A stretch of DNA of 64,000 nt from Pseudomonas sp. GL-B-19 (GCF_019956415.1 NZ_JAHBDK010000020.1:124001-188000); one strand, 5' to 3'; positions 51,520 to 60,998 are shown, counted from the first letter of the stretch. Notes: a model not told the origin generated them from the sequence alone. Made by a program: numbers and translations.

Positions 51520-53235
51520 TTATTGGCCTGGAACCTTCTTGTTCATGGCCTTGACTTGCTCCAGGACCTGCGTGAGGTTGTAGGATGCCGGCGACTGCAG
51601 CGGTGGGAACTCTGCAAAGGACTCAAGCTCCTGCAGCCACAACTGCTGGCCTACCGGAAGCATGTTCCAGTTGTAGAGGTAGGCCGTGCTCGGCGAGGCT
51701 ATTGCACCGCCGATAGACAGCACCGACTTCTGGTCATCGCCTACCGCCTGTTCGAACGGATCCCTGCGGATATTTTGCACCTGCGCCCAACCGTATTGCT
51801 GTGGACCTGCCAGTGCTGAAGCGCCGGACGAACCTTCCATGGTGAAATAGATCTTCCAGTTTTTGTAACGTACGGCCGATGGTGTGGCGCCGGTGTAGTA
51901 CAGGAAGGTGTCACGCGCCGACTTGTCAGATTTGCCAGTCAGGTAGTCGAGTTGATTGACCCCTTGCAGCTTGGTCTTGACGATACCGGGATACTTGCCG
52001 GCCATGATCTGCCCGTTGAGTTCATTACCCTTGGCACCACCAGCGATTTCCACCAGTGTTGGCAGCCAATCGTACGAAGCAAAGATATCGTCCTTGACTG
52101 TGCCTGGCTTGATGTGGCCCGGCCAGCGGGCCACCATCGGAACACGCATGCCGCCTTCCCAGGTCGTCAACTTGCCGGCCTTGAAGGGCGTCATGCCGCC
52201 ATCGGGGAATGTCTGGCTTTCCGCGCCGTTGTCAGTGGTGAAGACCACAATGGTGTTGTCCAGTTGCCCCATGTTCTCGAGTTTCTTGAGCACCAGGCCA
52301 ATATTGTCGTCCATCTGCTTCATGCCGACTTCCTGGATGCCCCAGTCGTTACCACCTTGCTCCCCCAGCATGGCCTCATACTTGGGTGAGAAAACGGTGG
52401 TTATATGCATGCGCGCCGGGTTGTACCAGATAAAGAACGGCTTGTCGGTAGTCTTTGGATCGTTGCGGTCGAGGAAGTCGATAACCTTGGCCGAAATTTC
52501 TTCGTCCACGGTCTTCGAGCGCTCCAGCGTGAGCGGCCCCTCATCCTTGCAATTCTGGTTCTGCGACGAGCCATCTTTGGAAGTACAGGCCAAAATCGGC
52601 CGCGGCGGCGTCAAGCAAGTGGTAGTCTTCGGGTCCACCGATCCCGGCATCGGCGGCACCCCGGGGATCGGTTCCACTTTGCAGGGAGGAGCAAAGCCTT
52701 GCTGGGTAGGGCTCTTGTTGATGTCCGGAAAGCTCACCTGCTGCATGGCATCCAGGTGATAGAGGTAGCCCCAGAACTCCTGGAAGCCGTGCGCGGTTGG
52801 CAGTGCATCCGGGTGATCGCCCAGGTGATTCTTGCCGAACTCGCCAGTGTTGTAGCCCTGATCGTATAGGAACTTGGCAATCGCCGGTGTACCGGGCTGC
52901 AGGTAGGAAGGGCTGCCAGGCAGTTGCGGCGGGATCATGCCTGTGCGCAACGGGGTCATGCCAGTGAAGAAGGCGTTGCGGCCTGCCGTGCAACTTTGCT
53001 CGGCATAGTAGGTCATGAACTTGGCGCCTTCATTGGCAATCCGGTCAATGTTGGGTGTGGTGTCAAAACCCAGCCCGTTCTGATAAGCACCCACCTGCAT
53101 CCAGCCGATGTCATCTCCCATGATGAACAGAATATTGGGTTTCTTATCGGCCGCCTGGGTAAGCGTTGGTAAAGACGCTCCCAGAATCATGCCACTGGTG
53201 GCCAACCCCACCAGCATCATCTGTTTAAGTCTCAT
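51520..53235 (-). CDS. Periplasmic arylsulfatase
   Basis: A 571-residue enzyme with signal peptide (MRLKQMMLVGLATSGMILGA, cleavage near TQAADKK). The metal site opens with NILFIMGDDIGW, and the modification site is QSCTAGRNAFFTG (Cys near residue 82). The second metal site is FTTDNGAES. The C-x-A-x-R form means the Cys-to-formylglycine step may use an anSME-type or other maturase rather than the usual C-x-P-x-R enzyme; no maturase is next to it. It releases sulfate from sulfate esters, a source of sulfur. Ribosome site AGAGGAAC. It is followed on the same strand by debris only. Confidence 0.85.
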   Translation of the reverse strand: MRLKQMMLVGLATSGMILGASLPTLTQAADKKPNILFIMGDDIGWMQVGAYQNGLGFDTTPNIDRIANEGAKFMTYYAEQSCTAGRNAFFTGMTPLRTGMIPPQLPGSPSYLQPGTPAIAKFLYDQGYNTGEFGKNHLGDHPDALPTAHGFQEFWGYLYHLDAMQQVSFPDINKSPTQQGFAPPCKVEPIPGVPPMPGSVDPKTTTCLTPPRPILACTSKDGSSQNQNCKDEGPLTLERSKTVDEEISAKVIDFLDRNDPKTTDKPFFIWYNPARMHITTVFSPKYEAMLGEQGGNDWGIQEVGMKQMDDNIGLVLKKLENMGQLDNTIVVFTTDNGAESQTFPDGGMTPFKAGKLTTWEGGMRVPMVARWPGHIKPGTVKDDIFASYDWLPTLVEIAGGAKGNELNGQIMAGKYPGIVKTKLQGVNQLDYLTGKSDKSARDTFLYYTGATPSAVRYKNWKIYFTMEGSSGASALAGPQQYGWAQVQNIRRDPFEQAVGDDQKSVLSIGGAIASPSTAYLYNWNMLPVGQQLWLQELESFAEFPPLQSPASYNLTQVLEQVKAMNKKVPGQ

Positions 53236-53681
53236 AGCGTGTTCCTCTATCGATTGATATAGGCGTACAGCTACATCTGACTACCGCTGCACTTCACTCG
53301 AAATGCGAAAATTGGTAATGATGACCCTCCAGCCTTACGGTGCTGCGAACGTCAGTTCGTGGATGGTTGAGTCTAGACGACGTTAAGTCCGCGGAGATCA
53401 AAAGTACTTGTTTGGCACAGGCAAACTCGACGGTCTGAATCGCCCGGGTGTGGTACAGATAATCTTCATGGACCCCGCGTTTATAGCCGGTGTTTTTCCC
53501 CTACGTTGGGAGCGTCTGCAATTATTGACCCGGCACTGGCGATTGGCGCCTGGCTACTCCACAAGCGCAAGACGTAATCCTGCCGTGGTGGGCACGGTAG
53601 TCTATGAGGGAGTTGCGGTGCGGCGATCCGACTTGCCAGCGATACAGGCAACGCGGTGCGTCTGAATTACCGCCGCGACGC
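53236..53681. other. Intergenic region, no supported gene
   Basis: About 445 bases between two minus-strand genes. The left end must hold the sulfatase promoter. I see no convincing gene, tRNA or repeat. Confidence 0.4.
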
Positions 53682-54497
53682 TTACTTGGGAAACAGCAGC
53701 GTATACGCCACCCGAAACCCCCAGCCCTCGGCGCCATTCTCCGGGCTGTCGACCCAATAGCGGGGACCAAATTGCAGGGTCATGGGTTGGTGGCCCACCT
53801 TGAACAACTGGGTCACAAAAAGGTTGATCGGCGCAGACCACTCCTTGGTCTGCCAGTCGTAGGTGGACTCGGTATTGATGCCGAAGGTGGTGTAGGTATG
53901 GGTGGTGTAGCTGAAGAAGGGTTGCAGGAAGGTCTGGTTGACCTTTTCCTTGTCATCGGGCGGGCTGTTTTCCAGCGACCAGATGTGATTGGCCAGAATG
54001 CCACGGGTCCAACCATCGTGTTGCTTGAGCAGGACCACCGTGGGGCCCAGCCCCCATTGTTCATTGCTGAGCAGTTTGTTGCTGCCGGTGGGCAGCAAAA
54101 TGGCCGGCCCCACCCCCCATATCCAGCCGCTGGCGGTAGGCTGCTTGGGTGAAAAGAAGAAGCTCTGGGTGGTGTCACCCACACCCGACTTGTCGGCAAT
54201 CCCGCCGGACACCAGGCCATGCTGGTCGATGATCGGCAGAATGGTGCGGGAAATCAGGTTCCATTCGTCGTTGATAGTGAAAGGCAGGACCGGCTGAATA
54301 TTGGTGACAGTCTGAATACCGTTGTTGGTGGGGCCAAGATTTTGGTTCCAGTTGTATTGAATCGGCAGGCTGTACAGCGCAGCGACCGGGTTCAGGGACT
54401 GCTTGGCCAGTTCTGCCTGGCTATCGACGGCGAGGCCAATTTCGGGCCAGACCAGCGCCAGGGTAATTAAAGGAGCAAGTTGAAAGCCTTTGTTCAT
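53682..54497 (-). CDS. Outer-membrane beta-barrel-like protein
   Basis: A 271-residue protein starting MNKGFQLAPLITLALVWPEI with signal peptide and GAGG five bases upstream. Alternating strands (WNLISRTILPIIDQHGLVSG, SGWIWGVGPAILLPTG, FGPRYWVDSPENGAEGWGFR) and a final aromatic-basic end (AYTLLFPK) suit an outer-membrane barrel. Some relatives are annotated as neuromedin-U-like or transporter. A second start at 54638 adds a 47-residue hydrophobic N-terminus with its own AAGGAA site; which is used is not clear. It lies 446 bases from the sulfatase and may carry its substrate in. Confidence 0.7.
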   Translation of the reverse strand: MNKGFQLAPLITLALVWPEIGLAVDSQAELAKQSLNPVAALYSLPIQYNWNQNLGPTNNGIQTVTNIQPVLPFTINDEWNLISRTILPIIDQHGLVSGGIADKSGVGDTTQSFFFSPKQPTASGWIWGVGPAILLPTGSNKLLSNEQWGLGPTVVLLKQHDGWTRGILANHIWSLENSPPDDKEKVNQTFLQPFFSYTTHTYTTFGINTESTYDWQTKEWSAPINLFVTQLFKVGHQPMTLQFGPRYWVDSPENGAEGWGFRVAYTLLFPK

Positions 54498-54638
54498 CGC
54501 CACCTCTTTTCTCGGATTTGAGAGTTTGGACTTTTGAGTCACAGTTGTAAGACGAAGTGCAACCTGGACAAAACCGTTGATTGTCATCAGCACGGTAAAG
54601 GCGATGGAAAGCTTGAAGTGATCCGAAAGCTTTTTCAT

Positions 54639-55020
54639 ACCAGGTTTCCTTTCTCAGTCGTTGATCGATGTTGTCAACCGCTCAGGTGTTGAGCGCACAG
54701 CAACGTTGACCCTTGGTGCATAACTACAGAGTAAATAGCCTTGGTACTGCGTACAGAATCACATCCCTCGATTGCATGACCGTGCACGGGTTTAAGGCCC
54801 ACGAAGAAGTCTAGTGCGGTTTTGTTCTTTGCATGTGGCGAATGTGATGTATTGGGGGACTAATGCATTGAATGAGCTGAGCTACAAGCTTCATGAATGA
54901 GGCTCTCTGTGGATTGAACTTGCCGAGATAAAATCCCTGCTAAAGCCCGAACAGTTTTGTGGTGGAAGTGGATTGGCTGCTATTGGCTGTGAATTCAACC
55001 GGTCGCCAACGGCAGTTATT
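54639..55020. other. Intergenic region, no supported gene
   Basis: About 380 bases upstream of the outer-membrane gene. No gene seen; a promoter for 54638/54497 should be here. Confidence 0.35.
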
Positions 55021-55080
55021 TGCCGATTTCTGCCTGTCAGGAAGGGCCACAAACGCCCCGGGCTGCGTGAAAACGTTTTT
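55021..55080. repeat. Hairpin repeat half-unit joined to a lone IS1182-type end
   Basis: TTTGCCGATTTCTGCCTGTC is followed by CGGGCTGCGTGAAAACGTTT, a variant of the IS end seen at 23367 and 50866. No transposase follows. Confidence 0.5.
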
Positions 55081-55123
55081 GAGCATATTTGGCTAGAGGG
55101 GCGGGCGAAACTTGGAGCGAACG

Positions 55124-55612
55124 CTAATCACAGGCCTCAGTTACAGCCTTCTCGGTGCGTTTGATTTCTTGCTTGATATCAGTGGTTATGCGCTGTTTTT
55201 TGAGTTGCTGTTCGAGAAAAACCTGATTCCCTTGGTTTTTCAATTCTGCATCGGTGGCAGCGTCTTTCGCCTCTAACTGGGCAGCGTGTGCGTCTATGAC
55301 AGCTTCAACCTCAGCATCATTGTTTGCGGTATCCAGGGCGCTGACCAATTTGTCCACCTCAGTATTCTCGGCCTCTGCGTAAGCTTCGATAGACAGTCCC
55401 GCAGCCATCGCTCGCGCTCGACTTTCCAGGGTTTTCAAATGCTGCTGTGCTGCCTTGCACACCGTATCCTTTCGCTCGTTCTCGATAGATGTCCATTCCA
55501 TGAACTTATGCGTCGTCACTCCAATCACCGCGATGATGATGGCGGCCCCAATCAATCTGGCTCTCACGTTTCGCAACCTCAACTGAGTTTTGTGAGTGAT
55601 TCCAGAATCCAT
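55124..55612 (-). CDS. Membrane-anchored coiled-coil protein (162 aa)
   Basis: A 162-residue protein starting MDSGITHKTQLRLRNVRARL. Residues about 22-38 (GAAIIIAVIGVTTHKF) form one membrane anchor. The rest is helical and rich in Glu, Ala and Lys, with heptad-like periodicity (IEAYAEAENTEVDKLVSALD). No known family. It lies next to the dam remnant, so it may belong to a second phage or island fragment, but this is position only. Confidence 0.55.
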   Translation of the reverse strand: MDSGITHKTQLRLRNVRARLIGAAIIIAVIGVTTHKFMEWTSIENERKDTVCKAAQQHLKTLESRARAMAAGLSIEAYAEAENTEVDKLVSALDTANNDAEVEAVIDAHAAQLEAKDAATDAELKNQGNQVFLEQQLKKQRITTDIKQEIKRTEKAVTEACD

Positions 55613-55668
55613 TCAAGATATTGAAAGCTTAGCAGGACGGACGGCGGTAAAAAATCGCTTCGAGTCTG

Positions 55669-55902
55669 ATGGTCCGGGAGGGTGACTACGAACGCATGGC
55701 CGACTTCATGCGCCGCTGCAAGGGTAGGGTGATGGTGAGCATCAACGACCACCCGGACATCCGTCGGGTGTTCGAGGGTTTTCACTTCGAAACGCTGGAC
55801 ATCCGCTACACCACGAGCAACCAGCGACAGGGCAAGGCCGAGGTCAGTGGCGAACTGGTGATCATGAATTGGGTGCCGGCAGCGTTGGGAGGACTGTTTT
55901 GA
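55669..55902 (+). pseudogene. C-terminal fragment of the D12 adenine methylase
   Basis: From YERMADFMRRCKGRVMVSIN to GELVIMNWVPAALGGLF the protein is nearly identical to the last 75 residues of the methylase at 10915-11709 (one difference is WVPAA for WEPAA). The DPPY motif and all earlier parts are absent. It is a fragment of a related prophage gene in a second place. Confidence 0.85.
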
Positions 55903-55959
55903 CTTGCGAGTTTCGACCCAAAGGAGACGCTCGGAAGCGTCTCTCGGCTCTGGATCGAT

Positions 55960-56823
55960 TTACTTATAGTAGGGCTTGTCGCCGATGATGGCGGCGCGCT
56001 CCATCTTGCGATGGCAGGGCGGATAATCCATCACTGCATAGTGCTGGGTGCAACGGTTATCCCATATCGCTACGCTGTTTTTCTTCCAGCGCCAGCGGAC
56101 TTGGTACTCGGGGTTGTAGGCCTGACTAATTAAGTACTTCAGCAGGTCGACACCTCTTTGGTTGTAATCCTGGCCTACACGGACACGTCCCTGGCTGTGG
56201 TAATTCACGAAGTGCGTAGCGTAGGCGTTGACGAATAGCACCTTTTCGCCGGTTTCGGGATGGGTACGTACTACCGGATGCTCGGCATCCGGGTATTGCG
56301 CCTTCATAGCCAAGCGTTTTTCCTGCGGCATGGCGGCAGCGAAAGAAGAATTGAAACTGTGGCTGGCGATCAAACTGTCGATTTCTTGCTTCACGTCTAT
56401 TGGCAGCTTGTCATAGGCCAGCACCATGTTGGCCCACATGGTGTCACCACCGGTCGGTGGGCATTCGATGCAACGCAGTACTGCGCCCATCGGAGGCGAT
56501 TCACGCCAAGTGGCATCGCAGTGCCAGGCATTCTCGTAGCGATCCGCCGGATTTTCCGGGGTCTTGTAGATTTGCACCAGACCAGGGGCTTGCGGGTGAC
56601 TGGGGAGCATCGGGTGAGTTTCGAGCTGCCCCATGCGCATGGAAAATGCCTCGTGATCGCGACGCGAGAGCTTGTCTAAATCCTGGTCACGCAGGAACAG
56701 CACCTTGTGTTTCAGTAGCGCTGCATAAATTTCGTTGAACAGGCAATCATCGCGCACAGCGTCGCCCAGGTTCACATCGAGCAGTTCTGCGCCGATGGCA
56801 CAGGTCAGTTGTTCGACTCGCAT
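55960..56823 (-). CDS. TauD/TfdA-family dioxygenase (first of two)
   Basis: A 287-residue enzyme starting MRVEQLTCAIGAELLDVNLG with GGAGACGGA before the ATG. The iron ligands are His and Asp in AWHCDATW and the distal His in CTQHYAVMDY; the 2-oxoglutarate arginine is in CHRKMERAAIIG. It hydroxylates a substrate such as a sulfonate, sulfate ester or aryloxy acid, releasing the group as sulfite, sulfate or similar. The promoter has the 21-bp-spaced repeats shared with 62090 and 58213. It is paralogous to 60999-61961. Confidence 0.85.
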   Translation of the reverse strand: MRVEQLTCAIGAELLDVNLGDAVRDDCLFNEIYAALLKHKVLFLRDQDLDKLSRRDHEAFSMRMGQLETHPMLPSHPQAPGLVQIYKTPENPADRYENAWHCDATWRESPPMGAVLRCIECPPTGGDTMWANMVLAYDKLPIDVKQEIDSLIASHSFNSSFAAAMPQEKRLAMKAQYPDAEHPVVRTHPETGEKVLFVNAYATHFVNYHSQGRVRVGQDYNQRGVDLLKYLISQAYNPEYQVRWRWKKNSVAIWDNRCTQHYAVMDYPPCHRKMERAAIIGDKPYYK

Positions 56824-56996
56824 TCCGTCTCCATTTCGATGGTTTATGGCCATGCCGTAGGCGGCGCAGGTGAAACCGTGCCTTTATTTACGGCGGCGCT
56901 TGTTATTGTTGATCCAATCTTTTTGGCGAAGCAGGGCGGGATACGTGTATCCGGCGGCTGCTGTTCGCTCTTATTTCAGAGCAGGGACGGGAACGT

Positions 56997-57059
56997 ATAG
57001 TAGGTAGCATGAAAGCAACGCTATGGGCATTGCGGGACAATTTCTTCGCGTTTTGGGAC
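56997..57059 (-). promoter_or_regulatory. Putative AraC-type operator and promoter of the first TauD gene
   Basis: On the minus strand two GTCCC blocks (57055-57059 and 57034-57038) are spaced exactly 21 bp apart. A TACTAT -10-like box (56997-57002) lies 31 bases after the second. The same layout is found at 62053-62115. Confidence 0.6.
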
Positions 57060-57176
57060 GCTGCGAGCGGGTCAATACGCAGTCGTGGTGTCAGAAGTGT
57101 CGAGGATGCGACAGTTCAGTCAATGGGGCTGACCAGGTGGTTTCTAAGTCGCCCTCGAACCGGTCTTCTTTGCGAT

Positions 57177-58202
57177 TTAGGCAGGGGGTGTCGTCTTGCT
57201 CTCTCGGTAAGAGGTGACCCAATCCGAGGGTGTCTTGCCAAACTGGTTGCGGAACCAGCGTGAAAAGTCACCGGCAGAGGAAAAGCCGAGAAGTTCGGCG
57301 ACCTCATAAAATCGGCGTTTGCTGTTGGCCAGATACTCTTCGGCTAGTTCAGCGCGTACAGCATTAATGATAGTTGTGACACTCTCTCCCTCGGTCGCCA
57401 GATGTCGGTTAAGCGTACGTCGATGCACGCCAAGATGTTGTGCAACCTCATCGACGGAACATAGCCCGCTTGGCAGCAGCATCTTGACGACCTGACGTAC
57501 CCGATGCGCAGGCTCATCGCGAAGGTTAGCCAACTGCATGTCCAGCGATCGCTTCACCTCGCGATGCAACGCGGGGTCAGCCGCAGGAATTGGCATATCC
57601 AAATCGCGCCCGCGACAAACGATGGCATTGAGTTCCTGTGAAAATTCGATAGCTGTTCCTAACACGCGGTGGTGCACTTCCAAGCTGGCAGGGCGTTCGT
57701 GGGTGAAGCAGACCCTTACCGGCCGGAAGGTATAGCCGCTCAGAATGCTCAACGTGCGCAGCACAATACCGGTCGACTGTTCAATTGCCTGGCGCCAGAC
57801 GCGATGATGGCCCTGCATATTCACGCCCACATGCAAAAGAATCAGGTCGCCTACATCCTCAAGCCGCAATTGCACACCGGCGTTATGCAGTCGCATATAT
57901 CGGAAGCAAGATTGCAATGCTGCCCGAAGTGTTGGTTCCTCGCGGATTAGCAACGCCAACATGCCAAAGTTGGAAAGGTGCCTCTTTTCCGCTAGCAGCA
58001 GCCCGACGGCCTCTTGGCCGGACAGTCGGGCTGATTCCTCCAGCAGCCATCCCACCGAATCGCTACTGATCATGATATTCGGATCGTCGAGGACACTGGC
58101 CGGCAACTTGGCCAACCGCAGCATACGAAATGGATCGAGCCCCACTGAACGGGCAACCTGCTCATAGTCGGTAAGGCTGGCACTTCGCGTCAGGGTGTAC
58201 AT
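57177..58202 (-). CDS. AraC-family transcriptional regulator
   Basis: A 341-residue regulator starting MYTLTRSASLTDYEQVARSV. The N-terminal arabinose-binding-type domain (residues 20-200, as in OruR/MmoR-like regulators) is followed by a C-terminal double HTH (SVDEVAQHLGVHRRTLNRHL, then FYEVAELLGFSSAGDFSRWF). Frame continues above 58202 but the start at that ATG gives the family N-terminus. It lies between the two TauD genes and a divergent hydrolase; the shared 21-bp-spaced repeats are its likely targets. Confidence 0.85.
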   Translation of the reverse strand: MYTLTRSASLTDYEQVARSVGLDPFRMLRLAKLPASVLDDPNIMISSDSVGWLLEESARLSGQEAVGLLLAEKRHLSNFGMLALLIREEPTLRAALQSCFRYMRLHNAGVQLRLEDVGDLILLHVGVNMQGHHRVWRQAIEQSTGIVLRTLSILSGYTFRPVRVCFTHERPASLEVHHRVLGTAIEFSQELNAIVCRGRDLDMPIPAADPALHREVKRSLDMQLANLRDEPAHRVRQVVKMLLPSGLCSVDEVAQHLGVHRRTLNRHLATEGESVTTIINAVRAELAEEYLANSKRRFYEVAELLGFSSAGDFSRWFRNQFGKTPSDWVTSYRESKTTPPA

Positions 58203-58212
58203 AAGTCCTCGT

Positions 58213-58238
58213 GTCCCAATTTCACAAGATTGTGTCCC
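58213..58238 (+). promoter_or_regulatory. Putative AraC-type operator between regulator and hydrolase
   Basis: GTCCC at 58213-58217 and 58234-58238, again 21 bp apart with a 16-base spacer (AATTTCACAAGATTGT), inside the 108-base gap between the divergent AraC and alpha/beta hydrolase genes. Confidence 0.6.
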
Positions 58239-58310
58239 GAGGAGCTTAGTGCAGGACACCCTGTCGCGGCTACCTTCATGCCAACTACTACAAAAAGATA
58301 GAGGTAGATA

Positions 58311-59393
58311 ATGGACACGCGTACTGCAATGCGCATCGGTCAGCCGCTCGCCGCAAAGGCTCAAGTGGATGCCGACGACCCTGATGCATTCAACCACTGC
58401 TTTGCCGAACTCAACGGCATCCGCATGCATTACATTGATGAGGGGCAGGGCCCGCTCATCATTCTGCTGCACGGTTTTCCCTACCTTTGGTACATGTGGC
58501 GACGCCAGATCGTGGCGTTGACCGAGGCCGGTTATCGAGTTGTCGTGCCCGATCAAAGAGGGTTCGGGCAATCGGACCGACCCGACTCCATCGAAGCCTA
58601 TGACATGAGCCAGGCCGTCGGTGACATGGTGGGGTTGATGGCGGCCTTGGGCGAAACGTCCGCGATCATCATTGGACATGACCTGGGCGCCTGGGTGGCC
58701 CAGGCGGCGGCCATGTTGCGACCGGATCTGTTTCATGGCCTGGTGATGCTCAATACACCGGTGCCGCCGCGCGGCAAGGTCAAACCGACCGTAGGTTTGC
58801 AGGCAATGGCCAAAGGCAGGGTCTATCACCACCTGTATTTCCAGCAGCTCGATAAGCCGGATCGTGAGTTGGCCAGTGATCCGCGCAAGACCTTGCGCAG
58901 CGTCTTCTATTCGATCTCCGGCAGTGCTGTCGGAGCTGAACGCTGGCGCCTGTTCGTCGAGGCAGGTGAGCCCATTCTCAACGCCTTCACTGAGCCGAAG
59001 GGGGAGTTCCCGTCATGGTTGAGCGCGCGGTCGCTCGACTACTACGTCGCTGAATACACGCGCACAGGGTTTACCGGTGCTCTGAACTACTACCGCTGTC
59101 GCGACCGGAACTGGGAAATCACCGCGTTTCTCGACGGTGCGGTGGTAAGCCAGCCGAGCATGTTCATCGGTGGTGCTGCCGACCCGTCACTTGAGCCGAT
59201 CGAAATCCGCGCGCTCTACGATCAGCTCGACACCTATCTACCCGGACTGCAGAAGAAGGTACTGCTAGCCGGCGTGGGCCATAGCGCCGCGGAAGAGAGT
59301 GCCGCTCAGGTCAACGAATTGCTTCTGGAGTTTCTCGAGCAACTGAAGTTCAGCGACAGGGTGTGTGAGCAAGAGGCACGCTTAGCCCCTTGA
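58311..59393 (+). CDS. Alpha/beta hydrolase, epoxide-hydrolase-like
   Basis: A 360-residue enzyme starting MDTRTAMRIGQPLAAKAQVD. The oxyanion block is LLHGFPYLWYMWRRQ, the nucleophile is Asp in IIIGHDLGAWVA, and the late His is in GVGHSAAEE. An Asp at the elbow indicates the epoxide hydrolase/dehalogenase branch rather than an esterase. The promoter carries the AraC-type repeats, so it is probably part of the same pathway as the TauD dioxygenases. Confidence 0.8.
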   Translation: MDTRTAMRIGQPLAAKAQVDADDPDAFNHCFAELNGIRMHYIDEGQGPLIILLHGFPYLWYMWRRQIVALTEAGYRVVVPDQRGFGQSDRPDSIEAYDMSQAVGDMVGLMAALGETSAIIIGHDLGAWVAQAAAMLRPDLFHGLVMLNTPVPPRGKVKPTVGLQAMAKGRVYHHLYFQQLDKPDRELASDPRKTLRSVFYSISGSAVGAERWRLFVEAGEPILNAFTEPKGEFPSWLSARSLDYYVAEYTRTGFTGALNYYRCRDRNWEITAFLDGAVVSQPSMFIGGAADPSLEPIEIRALYDQLDTYLPGLQKKVLLAGVGHSAAEESAAQVNELLLEFLEQLKFSDRVCEQEARLAP

Positions 59394-59492
59394 TATCGTC
59401 GGTGCAATGGCAGGGCGAACGGTATCGGCATCTGCCGCAACGTCAGCCCTGCCATTGCACATGGACAGGGCTGGATTGTTTCCCTGCTACGC

Positions 59493-60226
59493 TCAGCCGA
59501 CAGCCTTGACCAGCAGATGATCGCCGAACTGCTCGCGCAAACGGTTCTTCAGGACCTTGCCCGTAGCGCCCAGTGGAATCGTGTCGACGAAGACCACATC
59601 ATCCGGTGTCCACCACTTGGCAATCTTGCCTTCATAAAAGGCCAGCAGTTCTTCCCGCGTCAGTGCTGCTTGCGCTTTCCTGACTACGATCAGTAAGGGG
59701 CGTTCGTCCCACTTCAAGTGTTTCGCAGCGATGCATGCAGCCTGAGAGACTGACGGATGGGTCATCGCAATGTTCTCCAGGTCGATGGAACCGATCCACT
59801 CTCCACCCGACTTGATCACATCCTTGCTGCGGTCGGTAATCTGCATGAAGCCATCCACATCGATGGTCGCCACATCGCCGGTCGGGAACCATGTCTGACC
59901 TGCGTGCTCGAGCAGCGGCGAACAGTCACCTTCGTTTCTGAAATAGTCGCGTACCACCCAGGGGCCACGCACCATCAGGTCACCCGACGTCGCGCCGTCC
60001 CAAGGCAGTTCCAGGCCAGCGTGCCGATCCGGTCGGCGGGCTGGACACCCAGGCTGGTCAGTGCGCTGGCCATCTGGCGCGCGCGACGGTGGCAGTCACG
60101 GAAGGTGTAGCGATGAATATCGCCTTCCACCCTGCGGGACACGATCTGCGTATCGCCATGATGGCGGTCGGCATGCTCTATGAGCGAGGAAATCAACAGC
60201 TGCTTGTGCATCATCAAGCCATGCAT
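59493..60226 (-). pseudogene. Acyl-CoA ligase with a large internal deletion
   Basis: The N-terminal part (MHGLMMHKQLLISSLIEHAD ... RIGTLAWN) and C-terminal part ([20 protein letters not shown] ... [16 protein letters not shown]) belong to one AMP-dependent long/medium-chain acyl-CoA synthetase family of about 540 residues. The middle, roughly 270 residues with the AMP-binding loop, is gone. At about 59998-60022 the two parts join in different frames (CCTGGAACTGCC). The product cannot be active. The remaining start has no LexA or AraC-type box nearby. Confidence 0.8.
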
Positions 60227-60411
60227 GGCATCGCTCCGTTCATAAGTCTGTGATCGGGGAGCGGACAGGCGGCCAAGGCCCTCTGTCAGATTCCGCGTCA
60301 AGACCGCGAACCGCAACAGCCTGTTTCCCTCCCCTGGATTTTTGCGATCAGGTTTACTTTCCCGGCTCCCCCTTGATTCGAGGGATGCCGGGAGTTCTCC
60401 TGGAACTCAGA

Positions 60412-60891
60412 TCAGTTGAATGCCGTGAGGTCTTTCGGCGCGATGTCATGCTGCTCGCAATAGGCGAGATAACGCTTCAACCCGGACTTCCAGTTTTCGA
60501 GCGCAACGATGTTGTCGTTCTCATCCAGAAACGCGAGATCGCCGTTGACCTGAACCAGCGTGAGCACATATCCGTCTCCACTTCCGGTGCTGACGACTTC
60601 GGGCGTGTGAGTCGATCCGGCCGTCTCGTACACGATGCTGCCCGGGCCGGCGACCCAGTCATGCTCCTTGTATTTCCACTGGCCTTCGAAGGTGTAGACC
60701 ATCACCGTACCCGTGTGATGGTGCTTGGGCAGTTGCATGTCGATCGGCGCCTTCATCATGACGATCCATTCGCCGCGGATCGGGTCAAGCTTGAAGTACT
60801 TCAGCAGGACGTTATCCGCATAAGGCGTACACGGGATCCACGGTAGGGATTCGCCATCGATGACTGCGGTGTCGACGTGTTCGTAGAGCAT
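60412..60891 (-). CDS. Cupin dioxygenase, 2,4-prime-dihydroxyacetophenone-dioxygenase family
   Basis: A 159-residue protein starting MLYEHVDTAVIDGESLPWIP with GGAGA before the ATG. The metal-binding cupin motif is LPKHHHTGTVMVYTFEG and the second motif is GSIVYETAGSTHTPE. It resembles the DAD/acetylacetone-cleaving cupins, which break a C-C bond next to a keto group with Fe. It is 107 bases after the second TauD gene on the same strand and likely in its operon. Confidence 0.8.
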   Translation of the reverse strand: MLYEHVDTAVIDGESLPWIPCTPYADNVLLKYFKLDPIRGEWIVMMKAPIDMQLPKHHHTGTVMVYTFEGQWKYKEHDWVAGPGSIVYETAGSTHTPEVVSTGSGDGYVLTLVQVNGDLAFLDENDNIVALENWKSGLKRYLAYCEQHDIAPKDLTAFN

Positions 60892-60998
60892 AGGTATCTC
60901 CGTTGATTTTTGTTCTGATCGAGAATTTGTCGGTAGCCAGGACCGCCCGACCATCGCTGATGGTCGGGTGCTCTGGCTTTCCTGGCGGACAGTCAGGG

